Source: Adiantum capillus-veneris (lineage: Eukaryota; Streptophyta; Polypodiopsida; Polypodiales; Pteridaceae). Taken from it: a DNA stretch of 64,000 bases. Positions 12,113 to 23,374 of the stretch are shown here, piece by piece. Both the position numbers and the translations under genes were made by a program. The notes beneath the pieces were generated by a model that was given only the letters and a program-made list of their open reading frames with translations, searched no databases and was not told the DNA's origin. The first letter of the stretch is position 1. Each line of letters opens with the position of its first letter. The stretch is taken from NCBI GenBank assembly GCA_014529385.2, contig CM043944.1:55969768-56033767 (forward strand), read 5' to 3'.

Positions 12113-13570
12113 TCATGTCTCTAGCTCATCTCTTTGATCATTATCGCCGGAGGTGGTGACTGATGGTGTGTTCTCATCTGGAATGTCAATTGGTGGAGCC
12201 TGGTCAAATCGAAGAAAATAAGCTTTAAGTCGCCAACCATTTACCCTGGTTTTATGAAGTTTTCCATCAGCCTCCATAAGCTGGTAGCTTCCATTGGCAT
12301 ACTTTTTCCTGATGATGAAAGGGCCTTCCCATCGGAGTAGGAGTTTCTTATCCTTGCGCGTGTCGAAGCGATTGTCGTAGCGGAGCACCAACATTCCTTT
12401 CTTCAATTCTTTTTTCCGGAGATGCTCGTTAAAGCTAAGCCGTCTATGCTCTGCTTGTGTTGCATAATAATTTCTTGCTTCTTCTCTGTCTAGCTGCAGT
12501 CTTTCCAAGTTGATGATTTGATCTCTCAAATGCATGTTGGGCTGTTGAAGCTGGCTTGCCATTGCTCTGAGACTTTGTAGTTGTACTTCAATGGGCAAGA
12601 TTGCTTCCTTACCAAATACTAGATGATACGGTGTGAATCCCGAGGATGTACGAAATGAAGTTCTGTAGGCCCATAAAGCTGGTAGTAGATACTTATCCCA
12701 GTCTCCGGAATGATCGTTTACCTGCTTGGTAATAATTTTAGAAACCATTCCATTTACCTTTTCAACTAGGCAATTACATTGAGGGTAATATGGTGAAGAG
12801 TGCCTCCTTGTAATGCCCAGTTTCTGCATTAATTCTCCTACCAAGTCTGCTCTGAAACCAGGCCCTCTATCAGAGATGATCTCTAAAGGTGTGCCAAACC
12901 TACAGCATATGTGCTCGTAGATAAATTTAGATACCTCTACCGCTGTGATTCTAGTGGTGGCTGTAGCCTCTGCCAATCTAGTCATGTAGTCGACCCCCAT
13001 GATAATGTAGAATTTTCCTGAGTTGGCCCTAGGTAATGTCCCAATGGCATCGATACCCCATTTTTCAAATGGGCCAAATGAGAGAATAGGTGTCTGTGGT
13101 TCAGGCATAAGTGACCTAGTGCCGGCCTTTTGACACAACTTACATGTTTTGCACCAGTGGTGTACATCACGGTTGAGGCTAGGCCATATGAAGCCTGCTT
13201 GCAAGATTTTCCTGCTTTTTATGTCTAGGGCAAAGTGACCACCACAAACCCCCTCGTGACAGCTAGCAATTACTCCCGTGATTTCGTGAGAGAGAGGGAC
13301 CTTCCTGAGTATTTGGTCCTTACCCTTACAATACAAACCGTCATTGATGAGTCGATACCTTGTGGCCTTCCGCGTCAGCCATTGCTTGTGTCCCTTTGTT
13401 AAATCTGATGGACATTCCCCTGTTTCCAAAAAATGCATGATGTCAGGCAAGGCATCGCTGCCTTGAAATAGAGGGAGCTTTAGTTTTATTGCTCCAACCA
13501 CCACTTCTTGTAGTCTTTCACTTGCTAGGGCATCTGCTTCTTGGTTTTGAGCCCTTGGGATATGATGTAT
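12113..13570 (-). pseudogene. Element A integrase (with end of the second RNase H)
   Basis: Open from just after a TAA near 13571 to 12113. From residue 1 of the frame starting at 13504: a zinc-binding part (GGHF, then HHWCKTCKLCQ), catalytic Asp 152 (WGIDAIG), Asp 212 (ISDRGPGF), Glu 248 (LVEKVNG) with the DD-35-E spacing, then a GPFII module and WRLKAYF near the C-terminus. CNCLVEK replaces the usual NGLVEK, a possibly harmful change. It is followed by the purine tract and LTR, so there is no 3' accessory gene. Confidence 0.9.
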
Positions 13571-14851
13571 TTAAACTTCTTCAAACTTACCCAACAAGGT
13601 TTTTACACCACTTAAGTGAGTCCTTAAACTAGGATTCTTGCATGTCCATGCTCCATTTACTTGCCTTACCAGAAGTAGAGCATCCCCAAATACATTAAGG
13701 CGTTGTACATCTTGCGAGACGCACCATTGTAGACCCTTGGTTAGTGTTGCATACTCAGATGCATTGTTAGAATGTGAATCTAACAATTGGCCCAACGAAA
13801 ATACCTTTGTCCCTTTGTCATCAAAGACCACTATGCCTGCAGCTGCTTTGTCGGACGCTCGCTTGTAGGCTCCATCAAAGTAGAGAGAGTATGCTCCTTC
13901 TACCATCGGTGGTACTGGAGGTAATCGGACTTCTCCTTCCTTAGATTGCTTCTCCTTCCTTTCAAAGACTTGGTAGGTCATGAGTCCCCCCAAACTTGCC
14001 CTTGTCGTGCTTTCTACCGGTACCGTGTAGTCAAACTCTTGCAGACGAACTAGCCATTTAGTAATTCTAGCAGACACATCCATGTGTTGTACAACATAGG
14101 GAAATATTTCATCCGTGGTTAGAATCACAAATTTCTTAGGCAGCAAATATGACCTAAACTTTGTAGTTTCAAATCTAAGAGCTAGGACTAAGTGTTCCAC
14201 ATGGGTGAAACCTTTCTCTCCTGTTGTCAACATTCGACTAGAGAAGTAGATTGGCCTCATGAAAGATGTCATCGTATCCTTTTGGAGTAGCACAGCCCCC
14301 AATGAGTCATCACCAACACTTGAGGTGACATAGAATTTTTCATCCCACTTAGGTGGTGAGATAGTTGGGAGAGTGGCTAAGACCTCCTTTACCTTGTTGT
14401 AGTGATGTTCGCTTTCCTCGTCCCAAGTGAAAGTTGATCTTTGAGTGAGTTGTTGCAGTGGTAGAACAAGTTGTGATAGTAGATGTATGAATCTACATAA
14501 GTACCTCACCTTCTGTAGAAAAGAGACCAATTGACGTGCAGTCGTTGGTGAAGGTAGGGCTATGAGTGCGGACACCTTACTTGGGTCGGCCTTGATACCT
14601 TTTGCTGAAATTTCATGGCCTATTAGAATGACTTTACTCTCCCCAATGTGGCATTTATCCACATTTAATTGCCCACCTAGGCTCTGCAACCTGGCCAAAC
14701 CTTCAGTTACCTTTTCTAAATGTGAAATACGGGAGCTATATATACAAAAATCATCAATGAACACTCTTATGGATGTTCCAAAGAACGGTTGAAAAACATA
14801 TGTGACATATCTTTGGAATGTGGCAGGTGCATTTATGAGACCAAATGGCAT
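13571..14851 (-). pseudogene. Element A RT (palm) and two RNase H domains
   Basis: 427 codons. The RT palm carries FIDDFCIYS (instead of YMDD/YLDD) after MPFGLINAPATFQR. Next comes a degenerate gypsy RNase H (LGAVLLQKD ... RPIYFSSRML), and then a second RNase H with LYFDGAYKRA, NNASEYATL and VFGDALLLV. A second, archaeal-like RNase H before integrase is a recognised mark of the Tat lineage. The frame is separated from the upstream frame by one missing base near 14890 and ends at a TAA near 13571. Confidence 0.9.
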
Positions 14852-16854
14852 AACCCTGTATGCAAAACAACCCCATGGCGTGATAAAAGTGGTTTTAGCT
14901 GATCTTCCAAGGCTATGCGTATTTGAAAGTATCCAGAATAACCATCACAGACGGTATAACATTCAAAACCCGCTACTTCATTCAGAATTTCATCCAAGAA
15001 AGGGAGAGGAAAGTGGTCTCTCTTTGTAGCTGCATTTAGTGGTTTGTAGTCAACACAGACCCTCCACTTACCATTCTTTTTAAGCGTCACCACTACGGGT
15101 GACACCCATTCTGAGTTTTCTACAGGATAGATGAATCCCGCCTCCAGCAGTTTCCTTACCTCGGCCAAGAGTGCCTTTTCTTGTATGACCCCTAGTCGTC
15201 GTAGCTTTTGCACAACTGGTTTTACCCCTTCCTTCAGCTTAATATGATGTTCCACCACTGTAATGCCTGTGATTCTTTCATAGTTGTCAATGAACAGGTT
15301 AGGAAATCCCATTAACATTTGCAAAAAACTATCTTTCTCCTCAAGTGTTAATTCCGTAGAAACCATACCCTTCAACCTACTTCCTCCTAGGCCAGGTGAT
15401 TTGCTCTCCTCTTCATTGGGTTGCCCTTTTGGTGATGGATCACCAGTTGTGCTTACCCTTTGTGGATCCTTCATAATGATACCCATCACATCAATGGAAC
15501 TGTCACTTTCGTCGGTGGATGTGGTCTCCTCCTCAGAACTGGAAGATTCGCTAGTGGTTTCATCTACCGATGTTTCCAGATTCATTTGCTTCTGCTTGCC
15601 AATCCTCATGTTGTAGTAGATTGTCTCCCCTTTCTTACCGATCATGCGTAGAAGGCCAGTACCCCAGTCTTGTTTTGCCTTCATGGCCATCAACCATGGC
15701 CTTCCCAAAATTAGTGGATAGCCCTCCCCCTTAGTAGGCATTACAAAAACATCTACCTCTACCTCAGTGTTGAAAGCTTTGATTTTCATGGCACTTACCA
15801 CACCCACACACTTTACTTTTGCGTTGTTTGCCATCTTTGCCTTGCATGGAGAAGGCCTGTCAACCTCGAGCCCTAATCGAAGCATCATAGCTTCGCTCAT
15901 TACACAGATTTGTGCACCTCCATCAATGTAGGTGTTTCCAACCCTCTTTCCTTTTATGTTTACGTCGACAATTGAAAGGATGTCATCCATGTTGCATCCC
16001 GAAATTGCTCCGGCTACCTTTGTTTTGGAGCGTCTTCTACTTACCATTTTAGACCATTGTCGCCTTACTTTTGGTGCAAGATGTAGCAGCTGTGGCCATG
16101 TAATCTTCGGTCCTTGCTCTGCCACATCCAATGTTAGATCATAGGGCTTAGAACTTTCCCCTAGCTGGAAGTTGGTGATGCCCAATTTCCGTCGTGGCCT
16201 GGATGGCCTCTTGCTAGTTTCTCCTCTCATGCTTCTCTCATCATTTGATTGTGTAGCTTTCTCCCTTCTAGCTCTTTTCACAGTCATGGCTTCAAGTGGT
16301 TCTAAAAAGGTTACCTTCTCCTTACCCTTGTCCCTCTCCTTTGCTCTGGGTGGATCCACTACTAAGGCTTTTCCTTTCTCTTCTAGCCTTATGATGTTTA
16401 CAGGGCGATCAGGTGGTGGGGCTGGTGGAAGAGGTGGGATGGATGCTTGTAGTGGTGTCTGGGGTGGACGTAGAATTTGTGTTGGTGGGGGTGGTGCTCG
16501 GGGTGGGGGTGTTCTTTCTCTAGGGGGTGACAATTGGTTCCTCCTACCTCCTCGATTATAGTTTTGTTGTGGTTTGGGACAGTAGTACATACCGTGACCG
16601 TCTTCTCCGCAGTTGTAGCAATGATACTCCCTGTTTTGTCGTCGTGCTCTTCCACGGTCTTGATCTCTTTCTTGACTCCTCCCTTGCTGTATTAAGTGGA
16701 CAGACAAATTCTGTAGTTGGTCAGTAATATGGGCCAACATATCTTGTTGGTCATCTCTTACCCTAAGAGCCGGTGGTGGTGGTATGGTGGTTGTCGTAGT
16801 TGCTGGTCGACGCGATGTTCCTCCTTCTGTTGACTCGGTTTCTTTGGCTTTCAT
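14833..16854 (-). pseudogene. Element A nucleocapsid, protease and RT fingers
   Basis: 673 codons overlapping the preceding gag frame by ATGA. A zinc knuckle CYNCGEDGHGMYYC sits at residues 79-92, followed by a Pro-rich stretch. The protease has DGGAQICVM with Asp 311 and then ILGRPWLM. An acidic Ser/Glu linker precedes the RT N-terminus (VSPVVVTLKKNGKWRVCVDY). A single-base deletion near 14890 throws the RT out of frame just before the palm, so the last residues are spurious. Confidence 0.9.
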
Positions 16855-17386
16855 TGCAGCTTCTTGTCCTTAAGGCGAGCAATCTCAACGGCTAACTCGT
16901 ACATAGCCAGGAATCTACCTTTCACCTTCTCCTTGAGAAGCGGCCATAAGCCATGCGTGAACCGATCTTTTTTTAGGAAATCGGGTGCAGCTTCCCCCCT
17001 AGCCAGTGACTCAACCCACCGTTCCCACAAATCCACAAATTTGGACTCATAGGTGGCATATTCTAAAAGACCCTCCTGCTTCAAGTCTCTCAACTTGTCC
17101 CACAAATTTTCTGAAGTGGTACCTCCCCCAAAGTGCCTCTTAAAAGCGGTTTTTAAGGGTTCCCAGTCATCCTTGGTTGCTTGTGGAAGTGCATTGTACC
17201 ATGATCTAGCTTCATGAGATGCTTAAATATTCTAACCCGGGATTCATCCGTATCTTTGTTGCTCACTACACATGCTACTTCAAAGTCATCTAGGAAGTCT
17301 GTTACCAAATGCTTCCCCTTCTTTCCTTTAAATGTTGGAAATGATACACTTGCCATGATTACTGAGAGAGAGCTAGAAAGACACAC
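16851..17386 (-). pseudogene. Element A gag (capsid region), frameshifted
   Basis: The start is most likely the internal Met of MASVSFPTFKGKKG near 17356. The first frame ends at 17153 and the second (17105-16851, containing KFVDLWERWVESLARG and FLKKDRFTHGLWP) matches the B gag (QEFLRLWALW ... FLKKERFIAGLFP). B is continuous here, so the break in A is decay rather than programmed frameshifting. Confidence 0.8.
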
Positions 17387-17439
17387 TGCTTAACTTGCAA
17401 AAGTTTTTTTCTTCTTTACAAGGAGGCGTGTATACCCTC

Positions 17440-17658
17440 TTATACTAGGACATAGATTAAAACTTCAAACGGTACATTGCCTTGTACCAAAGGTAAGACA
17501 AATGGTTGATCTGATGCCAGAACCTCCAAAAACCGCTCCCCACCCGGCATGGTGTCAATGACGTGCTGGTAGTGAGCCTTCAAATCCAGTATTACCTTGA
17601 TTGAGCGTACACGTGTTGGTATGTGTGATCTGTCTTGAGGTAGGTTGTACTGATTCAT
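17440..17658 (-). CDS. Leader microprotein of element A (72 residues, ASxxPxxLPL family)
   Basis: Lies between the primer site and gag. The last 35 residues (LEVLASDQPFVLPLVQG ... VLIYVLV, stop) align with the two small leader frames of B (23141-23353, 23375-23593) and a decayed one in G. All end at the same point after an alternating aliphatic/aromatic strand. Function unknown; frames before gag are known from Ogre-type Tat elements, but I cannot match this one to them. Confidence 0.55.
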   Translation of the reverse strand: MNQYNLPQDRSHIPTRVRSIKVILDLKAHYQHVIDTMPGGERFLEVLASDQPFVLPLVQGNVPFEVLIYVLV

Positions 17659-17675
17659 GTGAAGCTTAGAGGTGC

Positions 17676-17900
17676 TTAGTCACTGTCCAAGCTTGTGGGA
17701 GAGGGTGGTGTTCTTTCCTGAAACAAACTCAGTAGATCCCTAGTTTCTCTAGTGAGAGTGTGAGCCAATGCTTCCGTTATCTGTGCTGCAGCATCAGGTG
17801 CGACTTGAAAACTGACTGTGATAATTACCTCGGTGACTTGAGTTACCCGATTCTCAAAGTAGAATAGTGTTGATTCTCTATTGTGTAGAGCTCCTTCCAT
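17676..17900 (-). CDS. Leader frame of element A, unknown protein (74 residues)
   Basis: Starts MEGALHNREST and ends TSLDSD. A predicted amphipathic middle (ITEALAHTLTRETRDLLSLF) has no homologue that I recognise. It overlaps the next frame upstream by 23 bp, an arrangement that fits a compact leader coding region. Confidence 0.35.
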   Translation of the reverse strand: MEGALHNRESTLFYFENRVTQVTEVIITVSFQVAPDAAAQITEALAHTLTRETRDLLSLFQERTPPSPTSLDSD

Positions 17901-18141
17901 TTTGTTGTTGTGGGTTGGTTGTAGGTTGCGGACATGGTTTCGACCTTCTCCTTCTTCTTCTTGGCACTTGGCCTATGTATATCCATTGGGTTTGGCGTGT
18001 TGGTTCACTCTCCCACTGCAAATCGATTACCGTTACGCCTGGCACTCGAGCTTCGATGGAGATGCGGAGTTCCTCTAGTTGTGCTTGGAGCTCTTCTTCT
18101 TCTGTCGTCCAATTAGCAAATCCTGCTAGCCATTCATCCAT
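17878..18141 (-). CDS. First leader frame of element A, unknown protein (87 residues)
   Basis: Begins MDEWLAGFANWTTEEEE about 55 bp after the primer site. An acidic, probably helical N-terminus is followed by an Arg run (PRRRRRRSKPC) and a polar tail. Function unknown; the charge split could suit RNA binding, which is only inference. Confidence 0.35.
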   Translation of the reverse strand: MDEWLAGFANWTTEEEELQAQLEELRISIEARVPGVTVIDLQWESEPTRQTQWIYIGQVPRRRRRRSKPCPQPTTNPQQQNGRSSTQ

Positions 18142-18195
18142 TCACAATAGTTTAAGGGTTTCAGTCTTGTAAATTGAAGGGTTTCATGAAAAGAT

Positions 18196-18212
18196 CCTCA
18201 GTGGGGGCACCA
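18196..18212 (-). other. Primer binding site of element A
   Basis: On the minus strand TGGTGCCCCCACTGAGG lies two bases inside the 5' LTR. The same 17 bases occupy the equivalent place in B (23070-23086). I cannot assign the tRNA with confidence. Confidence 0.8.
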
Positions 18213-18214
18213 AA

Positions 18215-18424
18215 TGACGGGAGCAAAGCGAACCCTGAACCCCGACGGCCTCTAAAACACCGGGGACCGAATGGCGCGCCTCGAGCCTGTCATGGTAAAG
18301 CAAACAGGGGGCACCACCTAGCTTCAATGGCTAGGAGGCAAACAATACACGACCATAACAAAGTTTTCATCCAAGAGAGATGGATGCTTGGGAGTAATGA
18401 TGAAAAGGAAAGGGGATGAGATCA

Positions 18425-18483
<59 letters not shown>

Positions 18484-19830
18484 GTGAGGGAGGGGGTATA
18501 GCGGCTTAGTACTTAGGCATCACAAAAGGATGGCGAATCCGCACACCCTTCACACATACACAAGCTCACTCCAAAACACAAAACTAGGTGGCGATTCCGC
18601 ACACCTCACATGGGCAAAACATTGTAAGAAAACATACTCACAAAACCTCAAGGTTTATTTAGAGAATTAGGCGATGAAATGGGGAGCATAGGGTAGGGGA
18701 ATGAGAAGGGAGAGAGTGGTAGAGCACATGGCGGATAGGTGGGAGTTGATGGCGAAGACTCGCACGAGGATTATGGCCATCATCCTTCATTTAGTTGCCC
18801 TTCATCTTCTATAGCCAAGGGTGTAGAGGTCATGCTCAAGACAAGCATGGTGATTGCGGTGATGGTGATGGTGATGGTGATGGTGTGGGTGTGTGTGTGT
18901 GTGTGTGTGTGTGCACTAGGCACACACAGTGCATAGTGTGTTCTTTGGTGATGTTGTGTGTGTCCTTAGTGTGATGGTGACCCCTCTTTATATAGGGGAG
19001 GAGGGGGGAGAAATTATAGAATTTAGAAATGAAGAAATCATTATCTACATAGGCCATGTGACTGTGGGCCCCACTTGTCTGGCTGTGTGTATATGTGCCA
19101 GAACAGCAGTCTCATGAGAGAGAGACTAAGAGAGAGAGATGGGTTGATGAAAAAAAGTGAGAGGTGACATGGAGAATAAAGTAATTACAAGAGGGGAGAG
19201 AGGGGAGTGTGTTCAGAGGTGAATCTGTGTGCAGATGTGTGTGAACACAAGAAAAATCAGGTAACCACCGGGTGGGGATGGGTCTGTGGGCACCTTTTTC
19301 AGTGAAACTGAGTGTGTGTGAGTGTGAGGGAGGTTATTTAGCTACAAGACAAGAGACATGGCGCCCTTTAGAGAGAGAGAGGGGGGTATTTGGGTCATAG
19401 GATATGATAGGAGAGAGAAAGAGGGGGTGGGGTATACTATTTTGGAAGATAGGGTAAGTTGCATGTGAGTTAGGGTGCATTATTGGTGAGTTATAATGCA
19501 TTATTGGTGAGAGGTGGGGTAGCTTGAGGGGAGAGAGAAAGGAGAAAGGACAAGGGGAAGAGAGAGGGGGTTGACCTTTTGAGTGGAGGAGAGGAAAAGG
19601 GACACCCGGCGGGGCAACAGTGAAGAAAAAGGAGGCAAGGTGGGGATGGGCTACCCCGCAGGCATGAGGTGGCTTATTTTACCTTTCTTATATATTTACA
19701 TAATCATACTTTATTTTTTTCTTACTTTTTCCAATGCTTTTTTATCACTCCCTCCCTAAGAGGGGGTTTTCATGGGGTGGGGACGAGAGAAGAGGGGTAT
19801 GGGAGCTTGGCTTGTGAAAAGCCCCCATCA
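18215..19830 (-). repeat. 5' LTR of element A
   Basis: 1616 bp, partner of 10450-12084. It carries a long (GA)n run (about 18427-18480), a GT run (18887-18912) and one TATA box (TATATAAAG on the minus strand at 18986-18994). Confidence 0.95.
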
Positions 19831-20346
19831 GCGTCACAACGCTTTACAAGCTCTTCAGCATCCATGTGCAATGTAGGCCACCATATACCTGCGGTTAAGA
19901 CAATTTTTGCCGTCTTATCGCTCGAAAAATGGCCTCCACTTATTCTGCTATGTGCATGTTCTAGAATCAACAAGTATTCACTTTCACTTGCACAGATTCT
20001 AAGTTGATTGTCCTTTCCTCGCTTATAGAGTTGGTTCCCAATTAACTGAAAGTCGCGAGCTGCAAGCTCTATAGCTTTTTTCCGTGCTCTTGTGATGTTC
20101 TCAGGGAAAGTCCTGGTGGTTAAGAAATCAATGATATATTGACTCCATGCAGGTGCAATGTTTACCTAAAATAATATCGCGTGATCTACTGGTCGTTTGG
20201 CACTACATATAGTACAATTGGTAACATAAGAATGTGTGTTCGCATACATAGTTGGCCAATAAACCCCTAACTGTTTCAGTCTCTGGTGTGTTTTCACTGT
20301 GGAACAATGAAATGCACAATCCTGGACATGTGCTTCTTCAAGGTAG
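19831..20346 (-). pseudogene. Element D integrase: tail of first and most of second zinc-binding module
   Basis: This 516-bp island of D lies between insertions A and B. Read on the minus strand, 20346-20190 gives the His/Cys half of a first zinc module (EEAHVQDCAFHC ... NCTICSAKRP), then a TAG, then a second module from about 20160 (APAWSQYIIDFL ... FQLIGNQLYKR ... EHAHSRISGGHF ... VKRCDA), whose last Cys pair lies beyond insertion A. Both modules share WSQxI, FQLIxxxLY, a RIC/RLC block and H...H...CxxC order. Confidence 0.82.
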
Positions 20347-22709
20347 TGATAGCCGTTTTTCGGCTCTTTGTAATTGCCACAGTGAGTTACCTCACCCTAC
20401 CAAAATCACCCAAAGACTGTGGCTATCCCTACCATTTCACTGTACATAGGCGTGCGTGAGTCACGGGACTTTTCCCATATCTTCTTAAAAACCCTCAGCT
20501 AGCTAGTCACTGGGCTAGGTGAGCCAAAAAAAATAAATAAAATAAAAAAATAAAAGTATATTATGGCCTCTTTGTGTGTAAATATTTCATTGTATATATG
20601 GCCTAAATATAGGGATTTTTTATAATTATTTTGGTATTTTATTTAAATATTTCTACTTAGGTGTGTGTTTTATTAAACCTATGTACACCTTCTTTCATCC
20701 TCTTACACCATAATTTTATTTTTTGCCAATATGTACATACTCTAACCTCATATTTTTCCTTTATACAAATCACTCCCACATTTTCACCCTCACCCTCGTG
20801 AAAACAAAAAATTGATTTCTACTCATTGGTTACTTTTATTATATTATTTACTTGCATACATTTTCCTCTTTCACCCAAAATAATTCAAGGAGGGACCATA
20901 TCATATGATTCCAATATCTTTCCATATCCATAACTCCTCCATATTTTTATTATTATTTTTACTCATTATTCTAACACCATGTGCTCATTGAGCTAAAGTC
21001 CATGAATAGTCCATACACTAGTCCCACCATGTATATATTTCTTATTTCACCAATAATCCTCCTCCATGCATGGGTCAAGGGCAACTTGAATGCTTTGTAT
21101 TATAATATGACAAAGGAGGGGCTCACTCTTGGATACATTGTACAAATTCAACAAAGGAGGGGACCACTAAAAGACTTTTGCAGGCCTAAAAAACAGGCTT
21201 TTTGGTGAGAATTTTGGCACCTATCTCCACTCCGAATTTGGAGCGGTGGTCAAAAGAGAAAATGTAGCCCACGCTCTGAATAATCACCCAAAATTTTTTC
21301 ATGATTTTTGGAGCTACCAGCTGTGAGCTATGAGTTTTTTAGTGGACCCCAGTTTTCCCATGCTATGCAGCCACACTCTCTCTTCCACTTTATCATTTTC
21401 CTCTTTCACACACACTTCTCCACTCATCATCCCCATCTCTCTCACCACTCCTCTCTGCACACTACTCACCTTCTCCTCAACCTTGAAGAATAAGAGAAAC
21501 CATGGTGAACTCATACCTCCCACACACAATTCCATTCCAAAATTGACCACCTAGTCTCATTCTTCCTCCTCCAAATTACCCATATCTATCAAAAAACCAC
21601 AAAATTCAGCCTCTTCTCTTAAAAGACAGCATCATGGTGGTTGATTACTCAGCTTCAATTACCTTGTCTCCCAAGGAAGGTCAAGAGTGGAGAAAAAATG
21701 TACCGTCAAAGCTAGTGGACCGTCAACAAGCGTCAAAATTGGCCCTACTCAAGACACTTGGAGCATCAACCTTGTAAGAAATCCACCTTTTCTTACCTCT
21801 TAAGAGTTTTTCTTCCTTATTTGTATCCTACATGGATACTCCCATTGTAAATATTCAATTCCATTTGTAAATTAATACTAACTCTACTAACACTAACCCA
21901 CTATGAAAAGTCCTATCACCTCCATTTCTCTCCTCTCTCTTTCCCCACCAACTTCTTGATAATTCCAAGCAAAAGAAATTAGATAAATTGCTAAAAATCT
22001 AACCCAACCATGGTTAGAGGAGTAACCCTAGCCTTCAAAATTGCTATAAAAGGAGGGTGTAGCTAGCATAAAAGGGGGGAAGCCATAAGCAAGAGCACTA
22101 TGCTATAGCTTGAGAAGCCAAGCTCAACCTCTCTAGAAGGAGCTCTTGAGTGGAAGCTCATTGTCTTATGCATGTGCATGTGTTGTAATAGGGGATTAGC
22201 AAGGGAAATCTATGCCATTGTAAGAGAGAGAGTGATCATTCAATTGAGAGTAGGAAATCTATCATTTCTCCTACTAGTGTAAGCCCAACATTCGCTGAAT
22301 CAAGGAGGGTGGATTTGGACTAATCTTGGATATTTTGTCTCCCTTCCAACGTGAAGTAATGGACAACAATGATGCGTAAGTGTCTTGGTTTTTTTTTAAG
22401 TTCTTGATAGCTTGTCTCTAGTGTTGTCATCAATCTAGCCATAAATCCCACATACTGTAAGAGGGCGACAGGGTGGAGAGGACTCCCCTGGCCTTAAGAC
22501 AGTGATTGGGGTGGCTTTTCTAGTGATGTGTTGTGGTGAAATTTATGCAAGCTATGTTGAACAAGTACTAATCTCACTTTGATTTGTCATGACAGATTTG
22601 TAAGAAGGTATTAATGCAACAAGCACCCCCTCCCCCTTTCTCTCTCTTTCTTAAATATATAGTTGTGTTTGCTTGATCATCGCCGATACGTTTCAAAGCA
22701 GCCCGAGCA

Positions 22710-22806
<97 letters not shown>

Positions 22807-23066
22807 GTGTTTTATGTGTGAGAGTATTCCATTGGTGTTAGGGTTAGTGTAATTCCTTGCTTGTTTGTTGGTTGCTCTAACGATTCTCCTCTTTTGCGTC
22901 CTAGTTCGCTCTTAAACTAGGTGGTGCCCCTTGTGTAGTTGGGATTTGGCGGTGGGTTTGTTGTTTTGGTTTGTGTTGTGTTGTGCCCCAGCCCCATTGA
23001 GCAGCACGGGAGCCTTGAAGGGTGTCTAGAGGCCACTCTTCTTGTTGCCCGCCCCGGACCGCCTCA
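20347..23066 (+). repeat. 5' LTR of element B
   Basis: 2720 bp, nearly identical to 29936-32611. Starts TGATAGCCGTTTTTCGGC, ends GGACCGCCTCA. Contains a TATA box (TATAAAAGG at 22045-22053) and a 94-base CT tract (22713-22806). The 3' copy of the tract is 50 bases, which accounts for the 44-bp length difference between the LTRs. Confidence 0.96.
22045..22053 (+). promoter_or_regulatory. TATA box of the B 5' LTR
   Basis: TATAAAAGG, repeated at 31635-31643 in the 3' LTR. Its place, about 1.0 kb before the LTR end, makes it the likely promoter of the element. Confidence 0.7.
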
Positions 23067-23069
23067 AAT

Positions 23070-23086
23070 TGGTGCCCCCACTGAGG
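23070..23086 (+). other. Primer binding site of element B
   Basis: TGGTGCCCCCACTGAGG three bases after the LTR end CGCCTCA; identical to the site of element A. Confidence 0.85.
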
Positions 23087-23140
23087 AACGGCTTGTGTTT
23101 TTTGTGTAGAATCAACCTTTAGCATAGTCAAGTAGTTTGC

Positions 23141-23353
23141 ATGAATCACGAAGATTTGTATGATCCCTTCATTCCCATTGCAAGGCAAAAGGTACACATA
23201 ATTGTTAGTACTAAGTTGCAATTTCAACGTGTCATTCGTAGAATTTTAGGTCCTCTTAGGTTGGCCGAGATAAACGCTTCAGTAAATCCTTTTATTTTGC
23301 CTCTCATTAGGTACGACCTTAGTTTGGACGTCTATATTTTTGTTTTGTTTTAA
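23141..23353 (+). CDS. Leader microprotein 1 of element B (70 residues)
   Basis: ATG frame starting 54 bp after the primer site. It aligns end to end with the next frame: both contain an Ile/Val-rich strand, a Phe-Gln-Arg helix, then ASxNPxILPLI and a closing DVxxFxLF before the stop. One tandem duplication therefore produced both. Function unknown. Confidence 0.55.
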   Translation: MNHEDLYDPFIPIARQKVHIIVSTKLQFQRVIRRILGPLRLAEINASVNPFILPLIRYDLSLDVYIFVLF

Positions 23354-23374
23354 GCATTAGGACATGCATAGGCC

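Larger units (their letters stand above)
10450..19830 (-). mobile_element. Element A: Tat-lineage Ty3/gypsy retrotransposon
   Basis: 9381 bp bounded by LTRs 10450-12084 and 18215-19830 and flanked by the 4-bp duplication GCGT (10446-10449 and 19831-19834). On the minus strand it begins TGATGGGGGC and ends CTCGTCA. Order on the element strand: LTR, primer site, three small leader frames, gag, zinc knuckle, protease, RT, RNase H, second RNase H, integrase, purine tract, LTR. It lies in the second integrase zinc module of element D. Frameshifts and one stop break the coding region. Confidence 0.95.

Noticed and set aside
14735-14758. FIDD instead of YMDD in the A and B RT as inactivation
   Set aside because: Shared by both independent elements with the two aspartates kept, so it is a lineage variant.
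15922-15924. DGG instead of DSG/DTG in the A and B proteases as a catalytic loss
   Set aside because: Both elements share it and DGG is common in plant retroelement proteases as I know them, so it is a lineage feature.
16851-16854. Programmed frameshift (ATGA overlap) between gag and pol in A
   Set aside because: B encodes the same region in one continuous frame, and A has other plain decay lesions nearby.
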